Shown here: piece after piece, positions 7,340 to 12,415 of the stretch
Layout of the letters: each line of letters starts with the position of its first letter
How positions within the stretch are numbered: the first letter of the stretch is position 1
Assembly (NCBI GenBank): GCA_913056415.1
Contig: CAJXNA010000030.1
Span: 1-12,415, forward strand
Length of the DNA: 12,415 bases
Direction of reading: 5' to 3'
Origin: an uncultured Chloroflexota bacterium
Lineage (GTDB): Bacteria; Chloroflexota; Dehalococcoidia; SM23-28-2; RBG-16-64-32
Translations under genes and position numbers: made by a program
The notes under the pieces: generated by a model
The model's input: the letters and a program-made list of their open reading frames with translations, nothing else
The model's database searches: none
Told to the model about the DNA's origin: nothing

Positions 7340-8470
7340 CTACATCACGCTCCCAACTCTATGTAATCGAGGCGAGACCGGCTGTTCGGCCGCCTGCCGC
7401 GCCGCCCGATAAGTGAGATAGCCCGCCACCAGCGTGAGCGCCCCGGACGAGACGCCCAGCGTCCAGTCCGGCCAGCCGTAAACGAGCACCCAGCCGTTGA
7501 TTATTATCTGCAGAAGGGCGAAGGGCAACAGCACCTGCCAGCAGAATTGCATCATCTGGTCAATGCGCAGGCGCGGCAGGCTGAACCGCAGCCATATGAA
7601 GAGCAGGATAAAGAATGAGGTCTTGACGAAGATCAACGGTACCTGCAGGGCGATCCCCGCTCCGTTGCCCAGCGGCCAGTTCCAGCCGCCCAGGAAGAGC
7701 AGCGACGCCAGCACCGAGATGAGCACCATGCTCACGAACTCCGCCATCTGAAACATCGACCAGCGGATGCCGGAGTACTCGATGAACGGCCCGCCCACCA
7801 CCTCGGACTCCGCCACCGGTATGTCGAACGGCTGCCGGTACAGCTCCGCCAGGCCAGCTACCAGGAAGATGAAGAACGCCAGCGGCTGCCAGACGATGAA
7901 CGGCACCCGCCCCTGCCCATCCACGATCTCGACCAGGTTGAGGGATCCCCGTCCCGCTTCCGGGGTATAGGCGATCATCGCCACGGCCACCACAGCCAGC
8001 ACCAGCGGGATCTCGTAGCTGATGAGCTGGGCGGCGGCGCGCGCCCCGCCTAGAAGGGCATACTTGTTGTCCGAGCCCCAGCCCGCCATCACGAACCCCA
8101 CTATCGACACCCCGGACACCGCGATGATGAAGAACAACCCTAGCTCCAGATTGCGCACGAACAGGTCGGCGGTGAAGGGCAGCGTCACGAAGGCCAGAAA
8201 CACCGGCACCATCACCGCGAACGGCGCCAGCTCGAACGTCCAGCGGTCAGCGGTCTGCGGCCGCAGGTCCTCCTTGGTGAGCAGCTTGATGGTGTCCGCC
8301 AGGCCCTGAAGGATGCCGTAAGGCCCCACACGCATCGGCCCCAGCCGCTGCTGCAGCCTTCCCGATATCTTACGCTCCAGGTAGGTGAGGATGATGACGG
8401 ACAGCGGCATCGCCAGCGCAATGGCGCCCATGCGAATGAGGCCGTCCAGCCAAGCGTTGTCGGCGATCAA
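7340..8470 (-). CDS. nuoH: NADH-quinone oxidoreductase subunit H
   Basis: Membrane subunit of about eight helices at the junction of the two arms; it forms much of the quinone-access tunnel. It has 376 residues, somewhat longer than E. coli NuoH because of a C-terminal segment with an additional hydrophobic stretch and a basic end. Hallmarks are ERKISGRLQQRLGPMRVGP (32-50), AGWGSDNKYALLGGARAAAQ (129-148), SYEIPL (151-156) and ESEVVGGPFIEYSG. The start is TTG at 8470, overlapping the nuoD stop (TTGA). A strong GAGGTGG ribosome site sits 4 nt upstream, which supports TTG over the internal ATG at codon 14. The stop directly abuts the nuoI ATG. Confidence 0.97.
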   Translation of the reverse strand: MIADNAWLDGLIRMGAIALAMPLSVIILTYLERKISGRLQQRLGPMRVGPYGILQGLADTIKLLTKEDLRPQTADRWTFELAPFAVMVPVFLAFVTLPFTADLFVRNLELGLFFIIAVSGVSIVGFVMAGWGSDNKYALLGGARAAAQLISYEIPLVLAVVAVAMIAYTPEAGRGSLNLVEIVDGQGRVPFIVWQPLAFFIFLVAGLAELYRQPFDIPVAESEVVGGPFIEYSGIRWSMFQMAEFVSMVLISVLASLLFLGGWNWPLGNGAGIALQVPLIFVKTSFFILLFIWLRFSLPRLRIDQMMQFCWQVLLPFALLQIIINGWVLVYGWPDWTLGVSSGALTLVAGYLTYRAARQAAEQPVSPRLHRVGSVM

Positions 8471-9603
8471 CGGTCCACCTCGCAGAGGACGATGTCGATA
8501 GAGCCCAGGGTGACGATCGTGTCGGCGACGTAGCTGCCGATGCTCATCGCCCTCAGCGCCGAGAGGTTGGAGAAGGCAGGGGAGCGGATCTTCAGCCGGT
8601 AAGGCTTGTCGCCGCCCTTAGAGATCAGGTAGATGCCGTACTCCCCCCGGGGCGTCTCGTTCCGCATATACACTTCGCCCTCGGGCAGGCGCAGCGTTCG
8701 CTTCAGCCCCTCGGCCATGATCGGCCCTTCCGGCATCCCCTCCAGCGCCTGCTCTACGATGCGGACCGACTGGCGCATCTCCTCCAGGCGGACCAGGTAA
8801 CGGTCGTAAACGTCGCCCTGTATGCCCGTTGGGATGTCGAACTCAAACCGGTCGTAGATGCAATAGGGCTCGGCGCGGCGGACGTCGTGCTCCAGGCCGG
8901 TGGCCCGCAGCATCGGCCCCGTCAGGCCCCAGTTGATGGCGTCTTCCGGCGTCACCGGACTGACACCGCGGCAGCGGGCGATGATCACCTCGTTGTCCGT
9001 CATCAAGCCGTCTATGTCTCCGATACCCTTGCGCACCGCGCTCAGGACCTCACGGCAGCGCTCGCGGAAGTCTTCCGGCACGTCCCAGGCCACACCGCCG
9101 GCGCGGAAGTAGGCGTACATCATCCGCTCCCCGGTGATCTCCTCAAACAGGTCCTGGATTATTTCCCGATCGCGGAAGGTATACATGAAGGCCGTACCGA
9201 ACACGCCGATGTCCGTGCCGAAGGCGCCCATGAACATGTAGTGGCTGGCGATGCGGTTCAGCTCCGCCAGGATGACGCGGATGTACTCGGCCCGCTCCGG
9301 CGGTTCGATGCCGGCCAGCTTCTCCACGGCCTGCACGTAGCAGAGCTCGGTGTTGAACTGGGCCAGGTAATCGGTGCGGTCCTGATAGCCGATCGCCTGG
9401 CGGTAGTCGCAGTTCTCGGACAGCTTCTCAGCGCCGCGGTGCATGTAGCCGATGATCGGGTCCACGTCCACCACCTGCTCGCCATCGACGGTGAGCACCA
9501 TTCGGAACACGCCGTGGGTAGCCGGGTGCTGCGGCCCCACGTTGACGTTGATGTCTATCGTCTCCAGGTCTTTTCCCGGCGTGACGCTGTACTCCGTAGC
9601 CAT
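8467..9603 (-). CDS. nuoD: NADH-quinone oxidoreductase subunit D
   Basis: The 49-kDa-type subunit, related to the large subunit of [NiFe] hydrogenases, which forms the quinone-reduction pocket with NuoB. It has 378 residues, a separate protein rather than a NuoCD fusion. GPQHPATHG (23-31) holds His26 and His30, and DRTDYL holds Tyr79; these correspond to Thermus Nqo4 His38 (His30 here) and Tyr87 with a constant offset of 8, and Asp131 fits Nqo4 Asp139. The quinone site therefore looks intact. The hydrogenase nickel ligands are absent, as expected for complex I. The ATG at 9603 is 9 bp after nuoC and has AGGCGG 5 nt upstream. The end overlaps nuoH by 4 bp. Confidence 0.98.
   Translation of the reverse strand: MATEYSVTPGKDLETIDINVNVGPQHPATHGVFRMVLTVDGEQVVDVDPIIGYMHRGAEKLSENCDYRQAIGYQDRTDYLAQFNTELCYVQAVEKLAGIEPPERAEYIRVILAELNRIASHYMFMGAFGTDIGVFGTAFMYTFRDREIIQDLFEEITGERMMYAYFRAGGVAWDVPEDFRERCREVLSAVRKGIGDIDGLMTDNEVIIARCRGVSPVTPEDAINWGLTGPMLRATGLEHDVRRAEPYCIYDRFEFDIPTGIQGDVYDRYLVRLEEMRQSVRIVEQALEGMPEGPIMAEGLKRTLRLPEGEVYMRNETPRGEYGIYLISKGGDKPYRLKIRSPAFSNLSALRAMSIGSYVADTIVTLGSIDIVLCEVDR
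8475..8481 (-). promoter_or_regulatory. ribosome binding site of nuoH
   Basis: The minus strand reads GAGGTGG, a near-perfect match to the anti-Shine-Dalgarno core, 4 nt before a TTG codon that overlaps the nuoD stop. It lies within the last codons of nuoD. Its position is the main reason to accept TTG as the nuoH start. Confidence 0.75.
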
Positions 9604-9612
9604 AGCTGCCGC

Positions 9613-10530
9613 CTACCCGCTCTTCTCCTCGGCTGCGAGCGCCTTGAGCGCTTCCGCCACCGCCTGCCGCTCCTCCTCCTGGGAGGCGCCGCGGGCGCGC
9701 GCCTCGTCGCGGGTCTTCTTGATGAGGGCAGCCTTCTTCTGAGCCAGCGCTATCTTGGCGGCGCGGTCGTCGGCAGGCTTGGCCGGCGCTTCCGCCGGCT
9801 TGGGCTCCGCCTTGGCCGCTTCCTCCTCCTCTAACGCCTTGAGGGCGGCCTTAACCGCCGCCCTCTCCTCGTCCCCAGCTAGCCCTCTGCCCCTGGCCTC
9901 TTCCCGCGCCTTCTTGATGACCACCGCCTTCTTCTGGGCCAGTTCGATCTTGCGGGCCCTTTCGTCCATCGGCACGCCGGCCTCCGCCGCCGCCTGCGCC
10001 ACCGCCTCCTCAGCGGCCTTCAGATAATCCTCCTGCCACTCCTCGATCTCGGCTAGAGGATGAGTCTTACGCATGATGTAGTAGCCCAGCCCCTCCTCCG
10101 TCAGCAGGGGGCGCAGGTCGGGGTGGCCGTCGAAGACGAACCCGAACAGCTCGGCCGCCTCGCGCTCGTGCCAGTTGGCCGTCTGCCACAGGTGGCTGAT
10201 CGTGGGCATGTGAGCGTCGTCGGGCGGGCAGCGCACCTTGATCGCCACCGCGTGGCCCAGGCTGTACGAGTACAGGTGATAGACCACCTCAAGCTCGTCC
10301 AGGTGGTCAACGCCCGATAGGCTACGCATGAAGTCGAACGCCAGGCGCTCGTCCTCCTTTGCCGTCTGCATCACCCGGATCAGGTCTTCGCGACGAACTG
10401 TGATAGCGACATCGAGGGCGGTCTGCTCCGCGCTCATCTGGACGCCCGGCAGGGCCTCCCGGAACAGGTCGGCCACCGAGCCCGGAGGCGGCTCAGCGAC
10501 GGAGGTCTCCTGGCTGCGCTCCTGGGCCAC
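9613..10530 (-). CDS. nuoC: NADH-quinone oxidoreductase subunit C with repeat extension
   Basis: The 30-kDa-type subunit of the connecting arm, which packs against NuoD and NuoI. At 305 residues it is much longer than a stand-alone NuoC (Thermus Nqo5 is about 200). The core spans about residues 15-172, with WQTANWHEREAAELFGF (115-131), GHPDLRPLL (135-143) and the KTHPL element (155-159). A charged extension from about 173 to 305 follows. It holds two copies of a 48-residue helical repeat (190-237 and 255-302) joined by a Pro/Ala/Glu/Lys linker (238-254). It has no Cys or membrane segment. The start is GTG at 10530, 2 bp after nuoB; no ATG alternative comes before residue 32. The extension lies in frame before the natural TAG, so it is not a frameshift product. 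Confidence 0.96.
   Translation of the reverse strand: MAQERSQETSVAEPPPGSVADLFREALPGVQMSAEQTALDVAITVRREDLIRVMQTAKEDERLAFDFMRSLSGVDHLDELEVVYHLYSYSLGHAVAIKVRCPPDDAHMPTISHLWQTANWHEREAAELFGFVFDGHPDLRPLLTEEGLGYYIMRKTHPLAEIEEWQEDYLKAAEEAVAQAAAEAGVPMDERARKIELAQKKAVVIKKAREEARGRGLAGDEERAAVKAALKALEEEEAAKAEPKPAEAPAKPADDRAAKIALAQKKAALIKKTRDEARARGASQEEERQAVAEALKALAAEEKSG
9625..9963 (-). repeat. tandem intragenic repeat in nuoC (2 x 144 bp)
   Basis: Two units, 9820-9963 (NuoC residues 190-237) and 9625-9768 (residues 255-302), are separated by 51 bp coding for a Pro/Ala-rich linker. Each encodes a 48-residue Lys/Arg/Glu/Ala-rich unit. The shared core is LAQKKA..IKK.R.EAR.RG, then EER.AV..ALKAL. By hand alignment about 31 of 48 positions are identical without gaps. 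Similarity is also visible at DNA level in the segment coding for the LAQKKA part. Each unit is predicted to form two helices around a Gly-containing turn. It looks like an internal duplication that has since diverged. Confidence 0.9.
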
Positions 10531-10532
10531 GC

Positions 10533-11147
10533 TCAGCGCCCTATCTTCCCCCGCTCCTCCATGATCTTCTTCTGGAGGGCCAGGAAGGCGTCCATTAGCG
10601 CCTCAGGCCGAGGCGGGCAGCCGGGAACGTAGACGTCCACCGGGACGATCTTGTCCACCCCCTGGAGCACGCGGTCGTAGCGCGTGTAGGGCCCGCCGTT
10701 TGTGGCGCAGGCGCCCATGGAGATCACCCACTTGGGGTAGGGCATCTGCTCGTACAGCAGCTTGACCGCCGGCGCCATCTTCTTGGTCACCGTCCCGGAG
10801 ACGATCATCACGTCCGACTGCCTGGGCGAGGGAAAAGGGATGATGCCGAAGCGGTCCAGGTCGTGCCGGGCCATGAACGTGGAGATCATCTCGATGGCGC
10901 AGCAGGCGAGGCCGAACGTCATCGGCCACAGGGACGACTTTCGCCCCCAAGCGATGATCCAGTCCGCGGGGAACTGGAGTATCCCCGGCAGTAGCTGGCG
11001 GTACAGCGCTTGCCCCTGGCCCGGGTGGAACTCCGTTGGCGTCAGCTTCTTGATCTCCCGCCGGATATCGGGAGACACAGCATCGGTGATCGCCTGCTGG
11101 GGGTCGTCCTGTATCTCGTGGACCTCTATGAGCGTCTTGTCAGCCAT
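10533..11147 (-). CDS. nuoB: NADH-quinone oxidoreductase subunit B (cluster N2)
   Basis: The 20-kDa-type (PSST) subunit that binds cluster N2, the last iron-sulfur centre before quinone. From the ATG at 11147 it has 204 residues. The four expected cysteines are Cys82 and Cys83 in GLACCAIEM, Cys147 in GACATNGGPY and Cys177 in VPGCPPRPE. WGRKSSLWP (67-75) and the MIVSGTVT strand are also typical. The N-terminal 55 residues are polar and variable, as in many homologues. A GTG at 11156, abutting the nuoA stop, would add three residues, but it lies inside the sequence AGGTGG, which sits 5 nt before the ATG; the ATG is therefore preferred. Confidence 0.97.
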   Translation of the reverse strand: MADKTLIEVHEIQDDPQQAITDAVSPDIRREIKKLTPTEFHPGQGQALYRQLLPGILQFPADWIIAWGRKSSLWPMTFGLACCAIEMISTFMARHDLDRFGIIPFPSPRQSDVMIVSGTVTKKMAPAVKLLYEQMPYPKWVISMGACATNGGPYTRYDRVLQGVDKIVPVDVYVPGCPPRPEALMDAFLALQKKIMEERGKIGR

Positions 11148-11152
11148 GTGAG

Positions 11153-11158
11153 CCACCT
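11153..11158 (-). promoter_or_regulatory. ribosome binding site of nuoB
   Basis: AGGTGG on the minus strand overlaps the nuoA stop codon and lies 5 nt before the ATG at 11147. It decides between that ATG and the in-frame GTG at 11156, which is part of the site itself. Confidence 0.65.
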
Positions 11159-11525
11159 ACTTCCAGCGAAGCACACCCTTTTTCCAGGCGTAGAGAAGCC
11201 CGAATCCGAGTATCAGAATGAAAAACAGCATCTCGTAGAAGGCGGCCTTACCGATGTCCAGGAATGTGACCGCCCAAGGGAACAGGAACACCGCCTCGAT
11301 ATCGAAGATCAGGAACAGGATCGCGAACAGGTAGTAACGGAAGTGAACCTGGGTACGGCTGCGGCCTATGGGCAGCATGCCGCATTCGTAGGTCAGGCTC
11401 TTGGCGCGGCTGGCCTGGCGGGGGGCGAGGATGTAGTTGCCCATGAGCGCCCCGCCGACCAGGAGGAAGCCCAGAATCGCGGCGATGAGAACGGCTACGT
11501 AGTCGGCGAAGAGGTCCTGAATCAT
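11157..11525 (-). CDS. nuoA: NADH-quinone oxidoreductase subunit A
   Basis: Small three-helix membrane subunit near the quinone tunnel and the junction of the two arms; 122 residues, normal length. TYECGMLPIGRSR (45-57) in the TM1-TM2 loop and FLIFDIEAVFLFPW (71-84) in TM2 are diagnostic; Asp75 and Glu77 correspond to E. coli Asp79 and Glu81. The ATG at 11525 is the only reasonable start, since an in-frame stop lies about 10 codons upstream. No clear Shine-Dalgarno sequence precedes it, unlike nuoB, nuoH and nuoK. It is the first gene of the operon, about 50 nt downstream of the predicted transcription start. Confidence 0.97.
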   Translation of the reverse strand: MIQDLFADYVAVLIAAILGFLLVGGALMGNYILAPRQASRAKSLTYECGMLPIGRSRTQVHFRYYLFAILFLIFDIEAVFLFPWAVTFLDIGKAAFYEMLFFILILGFGLLYAWKKGVLRWK

Positions 11526-11581
11526 CGGTGGGGATCGCGATAGAGAAGGAAGCTAGCCATTTGTTCCATTCGCCACAAGCG

Positions 11582-11610
11582 ATGCTAGCACGGGCTCCAG
11601 CTACTGTCAA
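11582..11610 (-). promoter_or_regulatory. sigma70-type promoter of the nuo operon
   Basis: On the minus strand, a perfect -35 box TTGACA (11605-11610) is followed after 17 bp by the -10 box TAGCAT (11582-11587), which is preceded by TGC, an extended -10 element. An A/T-rich stretch (TTCTTAAA) lies just upstream of the -35. Transcription would start near 11575, giving a leader of about 50 nt before nuoA. The position in the valS-nuoA gap and the orientation both fit the operon. Confidence 0.72.
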
Positions 11611-11702
11611 TTTAAGAAGCCGTCGCTTGGTTAATGGCGCTATCGCCTTTCGGAAACAGCACCCGCCACCTGAATTCGGCGACTCCGCGAACCGTGACCA
11701 TG

Positions 11703-11722
11703 CCGCGCACTTCAGTGCGCGG
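11703..11722 (-). terminator. hairpin after valS, candidate terminator
   Basis: A perfect 9-bp GC-rich inverted repeat (CCGCGCACT / AGTGCGCGG) with a 2-nt loop, or equally an 8-bp stem with a tetraloop. It lies 33 bp downstream of the valS stop and about 90 bp upstream of the nuo -35 box. There is no U-tract on either strand, so it is not a classical intrinsic terminator; it could stabilise the valS 3' end or serve as a protein site. The rest of the 230-bp gap (11526-11755) holds the promoter and leader; I see no gene in it. Confidence 0.4.
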
Positions 11723-11755
11723 TACATCCCTCCTCCGCCGAGGCGTTGGCCTCCC

Positions 11756-12415
11756 TCACTCCAGCTCCACCAGCTGCTGCCGCAGACCCTCCAGCCGCGC
11801 CCGCGCCGCCGCCAGCTTCTCCTCCTCCTTGGCCACCACAGCCGCCGGCGCCTTCTCCCGAAACGCCGCGTTCGCCAGCTTGCCTTCCAGCCGCTTCACC
11901 TCCGCCTCCGCCTCCGCCAACTGCTTGGACAGCCTAGCCCGCTCCGCTTGCACGTCGATGAGCCCGGCCAGCGGCAGGACCACCTGCGCCTGCGCCAGGA
12001 CGGCCGAGGCCACTCCGCTCCTGGGCGCCTCTCCCGCGTCCCCGATCAGGTGCAGAGGCCTCACCCGCGCCAGCGACTCCAGGATCGGCCTCGCCGCCTC
12101 CAGATCCGGCCTCGCCCCGTCGGCGGCCACGTACGCCTCAACGTAGCGCGAGGGGTCCACCCGCCTGTCGGCGCGGATGTTGCGGATCGCCTTCACCACC
12201 TCCATCACAACCTGCGCCTTCGCCTCAGCCTCGGGGTTCACCCAGGCCCGCTCGGCCTTCGGCCAGGAGGCGACGATGAGCGCTTCCTCGTCCGCCCATC
12301 CGAGACGCTCCCGAAGCGTCTGCCATACGGCCTCCGTCACGAATGGCATGAACGGGTGGAGTAGGCGGAGGCAGGTGTCCAGGACGTGCGCCAGCACCGG
12401 CAGGGACGAGCGGTC
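11756..12415 (-). CDS. valS: valyl-tRNA synthetase, C-terminal part
   Basis: The last 219 residues of ValRS, which charges tRNA-Val in the cytosol; the gene continues beyond the right edge. The frame is open to the edge, with residues DRSSLPVLAHV before the GTG at 12397, so that GTG is an internal Val, not a start. LRLLHPFMPFVTEAVWQ is the conserved element of the anticodon-binding domain. The residues of the last about 70 positions (from AGLIDVQAERARLSKQL to the end) form the long coiled-coil arm found at the C-terminus of ValRS, rich in Ala, Glu, Arg and Lys. The catalytic HIGH and KMSKS regions lie outside the window. It is on the same strand as nuo but separated by 230 bp with its own candidate hairpin and the nuo promoter, so it is probably a separate transcription unit. 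Confidence 0.95.
   Translation of the reverse strand, partial: DRSSLPVLAHVLDTCLRLLHPFMPFVTEAVWQTLRERLGWADEEALIVASWPKAERAWVNPEAEAKAQVVMEVVKAIRNIRADRRVDPSRYVEAYVAADGARPDLEAARPILESLARVRPLHLIGDAGEAPRSGVASAVLAQAQVVLPLAGLIDVQAERARLSKQLAEAEAEVKRLEGKLANAAFREKAPAAVVAKEEEKLAAARARLEGLRQQLVELE

Noticed and set aside
11637..11652. GGCG/CGCC hairpin followed by TTT on the plus strand
   Set aside because: The stem is only 4 bp and no plus-strand gene ends nearby.
11528..12364. Plus-strand open frame (278 codons) across the valS-nuoA gap and valS
   Set aside because: It lies mostly antisense to the valS coiled-coil region; its Pro/Arg/His/Leu-rich product shows no recognisable fold and no ribosome site was seen.
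1..12415. CRISPR arrays, tRNA or rRNA genes, insertion sequences
   Set aside because: No regularly spaced repeats, no cloverleaf-compatible gap (gaps are too short or occupied) and no transposase motifs or terminal inverted repeats were seen.

Overview
The window is a high-GC bacterial chromosome segment dominated by one long minus-strand operon for a respiratory complex I of the 11-subunit type. Reading the minus strand from right to left, the order is valS (3' part only), then a promoter, then nuoA-B-C-D-H-I-J-K-L-M-N. On the plus strand, at the left edge and converging on nuoN, lie two small genes: an unrecognised acidic protein and a HEPN-family protein.

The nuo block fills about 1053-11525. 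Its genes are packed with 0-9 bp gaps or 4-bp stop/start overlaps; the one larger gap is 33 bp between nuoI and nuoJ. It encodes the connecting (Q) module (NuoB, C, D, I) and the whole membrane arm (NuoA, H, J, K, L, M, N). The NADH-oxidising module nuoE, nuoF and nuoG is absent: nuoD is followed directly by nuoH. The complex therefore either uses another electron donor or recruits E/F/G from another locus. A good sigma70-type promoter (TTGACA, 17 bp, TGC-TAGCAT) sits about 57-85 bp upstream of the nuoA start, so transcription need not depend on valS.

Two features of the complex stand out. NuoC carries a C-terminal extension of about 130 residues containing a 48-residue charged helical repeat in two copies (about 31/48 identical). 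NuoM has Leu where the antiporter-like subunits normally have their TM7 pumping lysine (E. coli NuoM Lys234), while NuoL and NuoN keep all their key charged residues.

The gene order without nuoEFG, the NuoM and NuoI sequence style and the GC content suggest Chloroflexota, perhaps Dehalococcoidia or SAR202-like. This is an inference from remembered families, not a search. The left-hand gene pair looks less GC-rich than the nuo operon, and its acidic/basic two-gene layout with a HEPN domain suggests an accessory, possibly toxin-antitoxin-like module.
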